Part shown: one piece after another, positions 7,689 to 14,010 of the stretch
Numbering within the stretch: the stretch's first letter is position 1
Layout of the letters: each line of letters begins with the position of its first letter
Source of the DNA: Clostridia bacterium
GTDB taxonomy: Bacteria > Bacillota > Clostridia > Oscillospirales > Acutalibacteraceae
DNA length: 15,844 bases
NCBI GenBank assembly: GCA_017431755.1
Contig: JAFRKM010000115.1
Location: 1 to 15,844 of the forward strand
Reading direction: 5' to 3'
The notes under the pieces: generated by a model
Database searches by the model: none
Told to the model about the DNA's origin: nothing
What the model saw: only the letters and a program-made list of their open reading frames with translations
Position numbers and translations under genes: made by a program

Positions 7689-7976
7689 TTATGTATTAAA
7701 TTCTATCGACGTGATAAATCCATCTATTATCAAAGAATCCATACCCAAACATTTTATATTTAAATCTTTCCCAAAAAATGCAACAGACATTTTTTGAACT
7801 TTTATCTTTACCATATTTTCGTCATACTGCTCTATGCTTTGGCAGCCTTCCACAACAACATACCGATTGCTTCTTATTTCAAAATGTACGGGGCACATAA
7901 AGCCCCCCACTGATGAATTTTTTAATTTGCAGAGCAATTCTTTTGGAGTTTTAAAACCATTTTCTTTACCAAACAA
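7689..7976 (-). CDS. yqfC: Sporulation protein YqfC
   Basis: This is a small protein of the YqfC family (95 residues), paired with YqfD in spore-forming Firmicutes; its function is unknown. Family features are a basic N-terminus, then the strands EIRSNRYVVVEGCQSIEQYDENMVKIKV and a C-terminal LIIDGFITSIEF. The start is TTG at 7976, with SD GAGGTGA eight bases upstream, so I keep the non-ATG start. It is divergent from ylbJ, and the 100-bp gap contains SigE-like elements for both directions. Confidence 0.88.
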   Translation of the reverse strand: MFGKENGFKTPKELLCKLKNSSVGGFMCPVHFEIRSNRYVVVEGCQSIEQYDENMVKIKVQKMSVAFFGKDLNIKCLGMDSLIIDGFITSIEFNT

Positions 7977-8010
7977 TTAAAAAATCACCTCTGCCAAACT
8001 TTTTAATAAA

Positions 8011-8040
8011 TAAATATGCAAAATCATAAATAAAAATCAC
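8011..8040 (-). promoter_or_regulatory. Candidate SigE-like promoter for yqfC-yqfD
   Basis: On the minus strand GTGATTT (8034-8040) and CATATTTA (8011-8018) are 15 bases apart, resembling the SigE -35 (GTCATATT) and -10 (CATACAAT) with several mismatches. B. subtilis yqfC-yqfD belongs to the SigE regulon, which supports the reading, but the match is only moderate. Confidence 0.4.
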
Positions 8041-8054
8041 TTTAACATATATAT
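8024..8054 (+). promoter_or_regulatory. Candidate SigE-like promoter for ylbJ
   Basis: TCATAAAT (8024-8031) is followed after 14 bases by CATATATAT (8046-8054), close to the SigE pattern of TCATATT and CATACAAT. No SigA-type TTGACA/TATAAT pair is present. It overlaps the opposing yqfC promoter candidate. Confidence 0.45.
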
Positions 8055-8076
8055 TTCAGGGAGTGATTTCAAACTT

Positions 8077-9213
8077 ATGTATTATCACGCAAAAAGCATA
8101 TTTAAAAAATTAAAATCAATATTTATTATACTTATTACAATAGCTTTTATCATAAAAATAACGCAAACTCCTAAAACCGCAGCTAAAGGAGCTTCGCAAG
8201 GGTTAAACTTTTGCCTAGAAATGCTTATACCATCGCTATTTATATTTATGTTTTTAGCTGCATTTATTGTAAATTCCGGAATATCAAAAAAATTTCAAAA
8301 ATTATTTTCTCCAGTTACAAAATTTTTATTTTATTTACCCGGATGTACAGCGCCTGTTATAATTCTTAGTTTAATCGGCGGATACCCCGTTGGTGCAAAA
8401 GGTGCACAAACACTTTTCCTAAAAAAAGAAATAAACAAAGAACAACTAAACAGATTAATGTGCTTTGCGGTAAATGCCGGGCCTGCTTTTATAATAAATA
8501 TAGTGGGCACACTTTTAACTAAAAATTATTTATTTGGGCAAATTTTATTTTTAACTCAAATATTTCTTTCTTTTTTTATTTCTTTTGTTTTCGGAATTAT
8601 AGCTAAAATTAAAAAAAGAGAATTTTACGAAAAAAAATTCTCTGATACGGATAAAAATATTTGCCTATCAGATTCGCTGATTCTATCTTGTGTGGAAACA
8701 TCAAAAACTATAGTTAATATGTGCTCTTTAATTATTCTATTTTGCACAATTATCGAGGTAATCCAAAATCTAGATATATACACACTACTAATAAACAAAT
8801 TAAAGTTAATAAATATAAATCCAGCCACATCTAAGTCCATTATTGTTTCGCTATTAGAAATTACTTCTGGATGTTTTATGGCAACAAACTTAAACGCGCC
8901 TTTAATTATAATCGCTTTTGCTGTGGGTTACGGAGGAATTTGTGCACATCTTCAAATAAAATACATTTTAAAAAATACAGATTTTAACTACTTAAAATTT
9001 TGCATTGTTAGATTTTTAAATGGTACAGTAACAGCCCTTTTGACATTTTTTATTTTAAATAACTTACCGGAAAAATACCAAAACGCATTTTCCACTTTAA
9101 AGCATCCTATTTTAATTTCAAATTCAGCAACAAAATTTGGCAGCATAGTTTTAATTTGTTTTTGTATTTATTTTGTATTGTCCGTAAATTCTCACATGCG
9201 CACAAAAAAATAA
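8077..9213 (+). CDS. ylbJ: YlbJ-family sporulation integral membrane protein
   Basis: YlbJ is a multi-pass membrane protein with Gate/nucleoside-recognition-like folds, made in the mother cell and needed for normal spore resistance in B. subtilis; its substrate is unknown. The 378-residue product has 8-10 hydrophobic segments. It carries the family's conserved region with GGYPVGAKGAQTL (about residues 101-113), followed by a FAVNAGPAFIIN segment. The SD AGGGAGTGA (8058-8066) is 10 bases from the ATG, slightly long. It stands alone, diverging from yqfC and converging with the 3D-domain gene. It is usually found apart from the yqfCD cluster in other genomes, so the arrangement here is notable. 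Confidence 0.9.
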   Translation: MYYHAKSIFKKLKSIFIILITIAFIIKITQTPKTAAKGASQGLNFCLEMLIPSLFIFMFLAAFIVNSGISKKFQKLFSPVTKFLFYLPGCTAPVIILSLIGGYPVGAKGAQTLFLKKEINKEQLNRLMCFAVNAGPAFIINIVGTLLTKNYLFGQILFLTQIFLSFFISFVFGIIAKIKKREFYEKKFSDTDKNICLSDSLILSCVETSKTIVNMCSLIILFCTIIEVIQNLDIYTLLINKLKLININPATSKSIIVSLLEITSGCFMATNLNAPLIIIAFAVGYGGICAHLQIKYILKNTDFNYLKFCIVRFLNGTVTALLTFFILNNLPEKYQNAFSTLKHPILISNSATKFGSIVLICFCIYFVLSVNSHMRTKK

Positions 9214-9238
9214 TCCCCGAAAAATTAAGTTCGAGGAT
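9204..9238 (-). terminator. Intrinsic terminator of the 3D-domain gene
   Basis: In the minus-strand transcript a 9-bp stem (9230-9238 with 9213-9221, one G-U wobble) is followed by a U-rich tract corresponding to the A run at 9204-9210. In the plus direction the same stem has an A-C mismatch and no T run, so it should act mainly on leftward transcription. It overlaps the ylbJ stop codon. Confidence 0.8.
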
Positions 9239-9247
9239 AAAGTGTTT

Positions 9248-10477
9248 TTATTTCTCATATACTTTAACTTTTTTGCGTCCAAACTTTAAACATTCCGCTT
9301 TAGTTCTCATAAATATATCAACCAGTGCGTTACCATTTTTCAGTGCTCCACCTGTATCTTGAGCAACACCTGTACATATAATATTGTCATTTAAATCCGT
9401 AATTACAAGATGCTTACCATACGGAATCTTGTTTGGATTTACCGCAATGGTTATTCCCGGTGTTGGGGTATTTCCTTGAGAGGTTCTTGCGCCACTGGAA
9501 GCAGTATAAGCTGTTGCTGAACCAACAAGAACATTAGAAGCGTTCGAAAAAGAATTAGAGGATCCTTCCGAAACACTTGATGAAGAAACCGGTGCTACAA
9601 TTTTTTTTGAAACAGCAGGTTCAGCGTCAGGCAAATCTGTACCTTTTAAAATAACTTCATCAACAGGCTCGGTAATAACTTTACTGCTTATTTCTTCACT
9701 TGCTTTTACAATACCGTCAACAACAATTTCTTTTACCACAACTTCCTTTTCACCTTTTTTACCAGTTGAAGAAACTTGTTGGGGTTTGCCGTCGAGCAAA
9801 TGCGTAGTTTTATATACTTTATTAAAAGGTATTTCCTCTTTTTTTACTACTTCCCTAATTTCCACACGACTAATTGTAATTTCCATTCCTTCGTAAACGT
9901 TTGAAGCAACATCAACATTTATTAAATCATTTGAAGAAATATTAATTCCCAAATAATTAAGAGCCTCATTAACACTTAAATCAGCTGGAACAGAATATTC
10001 CCTTTGCGCTCCATCTGCAGAAATTTTTATCTTATTCATTTCGTTAATTTCTATACTCATTCCGGAAAAAACTTTTTCATCTACAGGGTAATTAATTTCA
10101 TCATTTTCATCAACCGGAATGCCAGACTCTTTAATAGCATCTCCTACAGTTTCCACTGCTTTTACAAAAGAAACCTGTTGCTTTCCTTTGCTAACAGATA
10201 CGCTACATGCTCTTTTTATTGAGATTTCAATATCTTGATCTTCTTGTCTGTTTACATCATCACCTTCAAAAACTTTTATGTCTGCTTGATCAAGAATCTT
10301 ATCTGTATCATTATTAACAGTTAGAAATGTTTTTTCTATGTCATCCACTTTAACATGAACCCTGCGACTAAACGCTCCTACGGAAAAAATAGAAGCCATA
10401 CCAATAGAACCCATAAGCATCAAAGCTATATATTTCTTGGCTGCTTTGTTTAGTCTTTCTTTTGCGATTTCTTCCAT
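9248..10477 (-). CDS. Cell-wall protein with DUF348 repeats, G5 and 3D domains (YabE/Sps type)
   Basis: The protein is probably membrane-anchored or secreted and acts on peptidoglycan. Residues 1-37 are basic then hydrophobic (signal anchor). Three DUF348-type ubiquitin-like repeats follow (about 40-75, 92-140, 148-203), then a G5 domain (about 205-280), a Ser-rich linker (290-318) and a C-terminal 3D domain (318-409) with the aspartates D361, D374 (in QDTGGA) and D387 (in LVDIFM). 3D domains are the catalytic fold of MltA-like murein hydrolases and of stationary-phase survival proteins. B. subtilis YabE has this architecture, but that gene sits beside rnmV-ksgA, which are not seen here, so I give no symbol. 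SD AGGAGGT is 4 bases before the ATG, and a promoter lies at 10583-10611. Confidence 0.9.
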   Translation of the reverse strand: MEEIAKERLNKAAKKYIALMLMGSIGMASIFSVGAFSRRVHVKVDDIEKTFLTVNNDTDKILDQADIKVFEGDDVNRQEDQDIEISIKRACSVSVSKGKQQVSFVKAVETVGDAIKESGIPVDENDEINYPVDEKVFSGMSIEINEMNKIKISADGAQREYSVPADLSVNEALNYLGINISSNDLINVDVASNVYEGMEITISRVEIREVVKKEEIPFNKVYKTTHLLDGKPQQVSSTGKKGEKEVVVKEIVVDGIVKASEEISSKVITEPVDEVILKGTDLPDAEPAVSKKIVAPVSSSSVSEGSSNSFSNASNVLVGSATAYTASSGARTSQGNTPTPGITIAVNPNKIPYGKHLVITDLNDNIICTGVAQDTGGALKNGNALVDIFMRTKAECLKFGRKKVKVYEK

Positions 10478-10486
10478 ACTTACCTC

Positions 10487-10552
10487 CTAACATAATTCAA
10501 GTAAAGCTTTTTCATATTTTATGTAATTATTTTTTAAAAAAACGTAACTCAT
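10487..10552 (-). CDS. Possible 21-codon leader ORF upstream of the 3D-domain gene
   Basis: An ATG at 10552 opens a short frame starting MSYVFLKNNY and ending at TAG (10487-10489), whose last bases fall in the TTAGGAGG SD of the 3D-domain gene. It has its own weak SD (TAGGT, six bases upstream) and lies just inside the predicted transcript. A 22-codon frame in such AT-rich DNA can arise by chance, so the call is tentative. If real, ribosomes ending here would sit on the downstream SD and couple the two reading frames. Confidence 0.3.
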   Translation of the reverse strand: MSYVFLKNNYIKYEKALLELC

Positions 10553-10582
10553 TTTTTTACCTAAAACAATTACTTAACTATA

Positions 10583-10611
10583 ATAATATTAAACATTTTG
10601 CTTTTTGTCAA
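10583..10611 (-). promoter_or_regulatory. SigA promoter of the 3D-domain gene
   Basis: On the minus strand TTGACA (10606-10611), a 17-bp spacer and TATTAT (10583-10588). The predicted start near 10576 gives a leader of about 100 nt. Confidence 0.82.
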
Positions 10612-10852
10612 TCGTTCGGTATTAATTTTTTTGTTCAAAAAGTAAAATGATTTAAATTTGTTATCTATCTTTTGCATAAAATGTTTTTTAATCATAAAAA
10701 AAATATATAGTTTTTTAAGGGTATTTGATTTTTTAAAATTTTAGCTTTGTGCAAAACCACGAAATCGAAGTTAACAATTTAGTTACAAAAAATTACATAT
10801 TTTAATTAATTTAATAATGTACCCCTTCCCCCTTTTAAAATTTATCAAAATT

Positions 10853-10880
10853 TTCACTACCAGAATATACTAAATATAAT
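10853..10880 (+). promoter_or_regulatory. Candidate promoter of the DUF11-type gene
   Basis: TATAAT (10875-10880) is a perfect -10. The best -35 is TTCACT (10853-10858, 4 of 6 matches) at a 16-bp spacing. The gene starts 27 bases downstream with SD GGAGGT (10894-10899). Confidence 0.45.
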
Positions 10881-10907
10881 AAAGATTTTTACTGGAGGTT
10901 CCTGACA

Positions 10908-11783
10908 ATGTCTAATCAATTCTTAAGCGCTGCATCTCTTTCATTTGAATACGGGCATCAAAAAGGTTTTATTATTTCTAATACTACAAATGCGTCTGTG
11001 CAAGATGCTATTACGGTAAATAAAACCGCTTTAACAAAATCATACTTTTTAAACAAAGAAATTTTTTATTGCATTGCTATTATAAATAATAAACCAACCA
11101 CTATTAAAAACCTTAAAATAAGTGAAAATTTAGGGGCTTATTCTAATAGTAGTTTGCCTTCTGAAGCAAAATTTATACCACTTGATTATTCCGGACCTTC
11201 TTTTCTATATATAAATGGGGCGTTGGACTCACAAATAATTCCCGAAATATACTCAGACAAAACAATTTTTAAAGTAAATGATCTCCCTGCTTATTCAAAT
11301 ATTTTGCTAATATACTCTGCTACTGTAAACAACAAAGCACCCATTTCTAAAAAATCATCAATTATAAATATATCTAATATTACCTCAGACGAAATATCAA
11401 AACCGGTTTTATGTTCAAAAAAAATATTTGTAGATGAAAAAGCAGACATAAACATAGTAAAATATATGTACCCCAACCCTGCACTTCCAGGAGAACTAAT
11501 TACATATAACTTTACAATATATAATTATGGAAACACAAAGGCTACCAACGTCAAGTTAAATGATACTTTACTTCCTGCACCGAACAATTTAAATGTTGCT
11601 GTTAATTCCAAAAATTTACCCAGAAAAGATTATTCATATATAAATGGAACACTAAATATTCCTTCTTATGATTCAGACTTTTCCATTTCTATCCCGCCCG
11701 CCAAATTTCTACAAGATTCAACAACAGGAACTTTTACAACAAGTCCAGGAGTAACTAATATTATTGTATCCGGAAAAATATGA
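10908..11783 (+). CDS. DUF11-type repeat protein, two beta domains, no signal peptide
   Basis: The 291-residue protein has two Ig-like beta domains of the DUF11 kind. The first (about 1-150) opens NQFLSAASLSFEYG and contains AYSNILLIYSATVNNKAPI, then an INISNIT strand. The second (about 165-291) has the usual PNPALPGELITYNFTIYNYGNTKATNVKLND followed by ISIPPAKFLQDSTTGTFTTSPGV. Clostridia commonly carry stand-alone proteins of this design, often in several copies; their role is unknown, and surface or spore-coat structural roles are guesses. There is no signal peptide, membrane anchor or LPXTG signal. It is monocistronic, with its own SD and likely promoter. Its 3' side has only weak AT hairpins (for example 11813-11830) and no clear terminator. 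Confidence 0.75.
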   Translation: MSNQFLSAASLSFEYGHQKGFIISNTTNASVQDAITVNKTALTKSYFLNKEIFYCIAIINNKPTTIKNLKISENLGAYSNSSLPSEAKFIPLDYSGPSFLYINGALDSQIIPEIYSDKTIFKVNDLPAYSNILLIYSATVNNKAPISKKSSIINISNITSDEISKPVLCSKKIFVDEKADINIVKYMYPNPALPGELITYNFTIYNYGNTKATNVKLNDTLLPAPNNLNVAVNSKNLPRKDYSYINGTLNIPSYDSDFSISIPPAKFLQDSTTGTFTTSPGVTNIIVSGKI

Positions 11784-11886
11784 TTAAATATAGACAGGTT
11801 ACTACGTAAAAACTAATATTAGAAAATATTTTTATTACATTTTCAATAATTTTAAAAACGTTTTTTGAGCAATTCTTACAATACTG

Positions 11887-11908
11887 AACAATTTGTATAA
11901 AAATTGTT
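11887..11908. repeat. 8-bp inverted repeat overlapping the zinc-ribbon -35 region
   Basis: AACAATTT (11887-11894) and AAATTGTT (11901-11908) form a perfect inverted repeat with a 6-base centre. Its right arm runs into the -35 hexamer TTGACT, so it could be an operator, or an AT-only hairpin behind the DUF11 gene. Confidence 0.4.
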
Positions 11909-11935
11909 GACTTATTTTTTGACTTCGTATATACT
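11907..11935 (+). promoter_or_regulatory. Strong SigA promoter for the tRNA-like element and zinc-ribbon gene
   Basis: TTGACT (11907-11912), a 17-bp spacer and TATACT (11930-11935). Predicted start is near 11942, about 26 bases before the tRNA-like element and 130 before the zinc-ribbon gene. The heptamer TTGACTT occurs at 11907-11913, again at 11919-11925, and inverted (AAGTCAA) at 11941-11947, bracketing the -10. Confidence 0.82.
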
Positions 11936-11967
11936 TTACTAAGTCAAGCTTCTATATGCTCATATAT

Positions 11968-12038
11968 GCCCAAGTAGCTTAGTATAGCAGAGCGTTGTAA
12001 ATTTCACAGAGATGTCGGTGCGAACCCGTCCTCGGGCA
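11968..12038 (+). ncRNA. Degenerate tRNA-like cloverleaf (tRNA pseudogene or tRNA mimic)
   Basis: The 71 bases fold as a cloverleaf. The acceptor stem is 11968-11974 with 12031-12037 (6 of 7 pairs, A-C at the fifth). The D stem is 11977-11980 with 11990-11993 (4 bp, one G-T). The anticodon stem is 11995-11998 with 12006-12009 (4 bp only) around a 7-base loop AAATTTC. The T stem is 12014-12018 with 12026-12030 (4 of 5, T-T mismatch) around TGCGAAC. T8, A9 and the T-loop C-G-A core are kept. However, position 33 is A instead of T, T-loop position 55 is G, the D loop lacks the GG pair, and no CCA is encoded. It is therefore unlikely to work as a normal elongator tRNA. It lies inside the predicted leader of the zinc-ribbon gene with no terminator between. 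Confidence 0.65.
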
Positions 12039-12073
12039 AATTAATTTATTCCAAGAATTGAGGTATTTTATTT

Positions 12074-12361
12074 ATGTACGAAGACAAAACCCTTACATGC
12101 AAAGAATGCGGAAGTGAATTTGTATTCACGGCAGGCGAACAGGAATTTTACGCCGAAAAAGGCTTTGTAAATGAGCCGCAAAGATGTAAAGCTTGCAGAG
12201 ATGCACGCAAAAACGCAGCAAGACAAGATCGCGAAATCTTTATTGCAGAGTGTGCAACATGCGGCGGAGAAGCAAAAGTTCCATTTAAACCGCGTGAAGA
12301 TCGACCTGTTTATTGCAGCGAATGCTTTGCAAAAATGAAAGAAGAAAACACAGAAGAATAA
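12074..12361 (+). CDS. Small protein with two zinc-binding CxxC modules
   Basis: This 95-residue cytosolic protein has eight cysteines in four CxxC pairs: C9/C12 with C38/C41, then C60/C63 with C81/C84. This is the zinc-ribbon (PF13451-like) plus CxxC-x17-CxxC arrangement common in Clostridia. The segment VNEPQRCKACRDARK is typical of the first ribbon. Such proteins are presumed to bind zinc and perhaps nucleic acid or protein, but no function is established. The C-terminus is acidic. A weak SD (GAGG, 12059-12062) lies about 11 bases from the ATG. It shares a promoter and probably a transcript with the tRNA-like element and ends at a strong terminator. Confidence 0.88.
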   Translation: MYEDKTLTCKECGSEFVFTAGEQEFYAEKGFVNEPQRCKACRDARKNAARQDREIFIAECATCGGEAKVPFKPREDRPVYCSECFAKMKEENTEE

Positions 12362-12382
12362 ATCTAAGTTTTCTTTTGTTAT

Positions 12383-12420
12383 AAAAAGAGCTACGCCAAA
12401 GTTCGTAGCTTTTTTGTTTT
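12383..12420 (+). terminator. Intrinsic terminator of the zinc-ribbon gene
   Basis: A perfect 7-bp stem AGCTACG (12389-12395) with CGTAGCT (12404-12410), extendable by G-T and A-T pairs, has an 8-base loop and is followed by a T tract. It starts about 22 bases after the stop codon. Confidence 0.92.
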
Positions 12421-12456
12421 TTAAAAATAATTAGTAAGTATTAAGGAAAATCATTT

Positions 12457-13137
12457 ATGGATAAAATTAAACTAAGCAGCAGGTTACTTAAGTGCGCAGA
12501 AATGGTGTCAAACGGCACGAAAATTGTAGATGTCGGTACAGATCATGCATATATACCAATATATCTTATGCTAAAAGGTAAAATATCTTACGCCATTGCA
12601 AGCGACATTAAAATAGGCCCCCTACAAAATGCTATTAAAAATATTAAAAAATATAATCTAGAAAACAACATTGAAACGCGTATTTCAGACGGCCTTGATA
12701 AAATAAATGAAAATGAAGCAAATGAAATAATAATTGCCGGTATGGGCGGAAATATGATATCAAATATCTTGGAAAAATGCACATGGAAAAACAAAAAGAA
12801 TAAAGTTTTTATTATTAATCCAATGAAATATGAAGAACGTCTGAGGGAGTTTCTTTATAAAAATGGATATAAAATAAAAAAAGAATGTGCAGTTATTTGC
12901 TCAAAAAAAGTTTACTCCGTTATGAAGGTTATTTACACAGGGGAAAAAATAAAAACAAATCCAGAAGAAAAATATATAGGTAAAATGAAAGAAAATATAA
13001 ACCAAGCAGAAAAAGCATACATAAAAAAACAAATAAAAAATTTAAGCAACCATTTGAAAGGCGCCAAATCTAATAATCAATCAGAACAAGAAAAACATTT
13101 TGAAAATTTAATAAACAAATTAAAAAATCTATTATAA
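12457..13137 (+). CDS. trmK: TrmK, tRNA (adenine-22-N1)-methyltransferase
   Basis: TrmK methylates N1 of A22 in the D loop of certain tRNAs using S-adenosylmethionine. The Rossmann-fold N-terminal domain (about 1-155) shows motif I VDVGTDHAYIP (residues 24-34), the acidic SDI at the end of strand 2 (49-51) and the conserved AGMGG (94-98). It is followed by NPMKYEERLREFLYKNGY (121-138) in place of the usual QPM segment. The C-terminal 70 residues form a lysine-rich helical domain. Its length of 226 is normal. The SD AAGGA lies about 10 bases upstream. No promoter is obvious in the 36 bases after the preceding terminator. nif3 follows after 16 bp, the usual partner arrangement in Firmicutes. 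Confidence 0.96.
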   Translation: MDKIKLSSRLLKCAEMVSNGTKIVDVGTDHAYIPIYLMLKGKISYAIASDIKIGPLQNAIKNIKKYNLENNIETRISDGLDKINENEANEIIIAGMGGNMISNILEKCTWKNKKNKVFIINPMKYEERLREFLYKNGYKIKKECAVICSKKVYSVMKVIYTGEKIKTNPEEKYIGKMKENINQAEKAYIKKQIKNLSNHLKGAKSNNQSEQEKHFENLINKLKNLL

Positions 13138-13153
13138 AAAAGGATGATGTAAG

Positions 13154-13921
13154 ATGACAATAGTTAAAGATATTTTCAATTTTATAGACAAAATTGCTCC
13201 ATTCGAAAAAGCTCTTAGTTTTGACAACTGCGGATTAATAATTGGAGAAATGAAAACAGGGGTAAAAAACATTGTTCTTTCTTTGGACATCACAAAAGAC
13301 GTAATTGAAGAAGCTAAAAATTTAAACGCAAACCTTATAATAAGCCATCATCCTGTTATATTTAGACCTATTTCCTCTATTAAATCAAACGACACTATCT
13401 CCCTACTATGCAAAAACGATATAAATGCTATATGTGCACATACAAATTTAGATATAGCTGAAAAAGGTGTTAATTTTCAACTAGCCCAAAAATTAAACCT
13501 GCAAAATTTAAACCCACTAACATACGAAGAAGAAAAGCCAATGGGATTAATCGGAAATTTAAGCTATGAATTTGAATGCAAAGAATTTGCACAATACGTG
13601 AAAAAACGCCTTGACTGTAAAGGTGTAAGATACACAGAACTAAAAAACAAAAAAATAAAAACTGTAGGAGTATGTTCTGGAACCGGGGGAGAATTTTACA
13701 AAGCGGCCTATGAAAAAAGTGCTGATGTAATAGTAACGGGAGAAATTAAACATAGTCAAATTATAGATGCAAACGAACTTGGAATTATGATAGTTGATGC
13801 TGGACATTATAAAACAGAAAATGTAATTTTAGAACCTTTAAAAAAAATGCTGGAAACAAAATTCAAAAATACAATCGTTTACCTAAGTAAATCTTTTACC
13901 GACAAAATAAATTACATTTAA
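13154..13921 (+). CDS. Nif3-like dinuclear metal-centre protein (DUF34, YqfO family)
   Basis: This is a toroidal hexameric protein with a two-metal centre. Members are linked to GTP cyclohydrolase I type 2-like or metal-handling activity, but the cellular role is unsettled. Motifs are FDNCGLIIG (23-31), ISHHPVIF (63-70, metal ligands H65/H66), CAHTNLDIAEKGVN (94-107), a CSGTGGEF segment (174-181), VTGEIKHSQ (194-202) and DAGHYKTE (215-222). At 255 residues it is the short form, without the roughly 110-residue PII/CutA1-like insertion seen in B. subtilis YqfO. It is translated from SD AGGATGATG and is in an operon with trmK. No clear terminator follows before the glmS promoter. Confidence 0.94.
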   Translation: MTIVKDIFNFIDKIAPFEKALSFDNCGLIIGEMKTGVKNIVLSLDITKDVIEEAKNLNANLIISHHPVIFRPISSIKSNDTISLLCKNDINAICAHTNLDIAEKGVNFQLAQKLNLQNLNPLTYEEEKPMGLIGNLSYEFECKEFAQYVKKRLDCKGVRYTELKNKKIKTVGVCSGTGGEFYKAAYEKSADVIVTGEIKHSQIIDANELGIMIVDAGHYKTENVILEPLKKMLETKFKNTIVYLSKSFTDKINYI

Positions 13922-13929
13922 TTTAATCG

Positions 13930-13958
13930 TTGAAAATAGTTTAATAAAGAATTATAAT
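13930..13958 (+). promoter_or_regulatory. SigA promoter of glmS
   Basis: TTGAAA (13930-13935), a 17-bp spacer and a perfect TATAAT (13953-13958), beginning 9 bases after the nif3 stop. The predicted leader is only about 46 nt, then SD AAGGAG (13995-14000) and ATG 14011. Confidence 0.82.
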
Positions 13959-14010
13959 AATAAATGATAATAAAATAACATAACATAACGCAATAAGGAG
14001 AAATCAAATT

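Larger units (their letters stand above)
10478..10907. other. 430-bp intergenic region between the 3D-domain and DUF11 genes
   Basis: Leftward, it holds a promoter and 100-nt leader with a possible small ORF; rightward, a candidate promoter. The middle (about 10620-10850) is very AT-rich and I assign no gene. Two spots stand out: a short 6-bp hairpin TTTGTG/CACGAA (10746-10763, one G-T wobble) in a patch of higher GC, and a pyrimidine tract of C and T (10821-10836). No tRNA, riboswitch or repeat that I can name is present. Confidence 0.6.

Noticed and set aside
7092..7763. 223-codon plus-strand open frame
   Set aside because: It is antisense to yqfD and yqfC, which have clear family motifs; its composition is that of a reversed coding frame and it has no SD or recognisable domain.
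10478..10576. Cyclic-di-AMP (ydaO-type) riboswitch in front of the 3D-domain gene
   Set aside because: Such genes often carry one, but the leader is about 100 nt, almost pure A/T, and lacks the conserved GC-rich core.
11813..11830. Terminator after the DUF11-type gene
   Set aside because: The 6-bp AATATT hairpin is all A-T; too weak to call despite the following T-rich bases.
11968..12038. Calling an ordinary tRNA gene
   Set aside because: Position 33 is not T, T-loop position 55 is G, the D loop has no GG pair, the anticodon stem is 4 bp, and both the acceptor and T stems have mismatches; I could not assign a credible anticodon.
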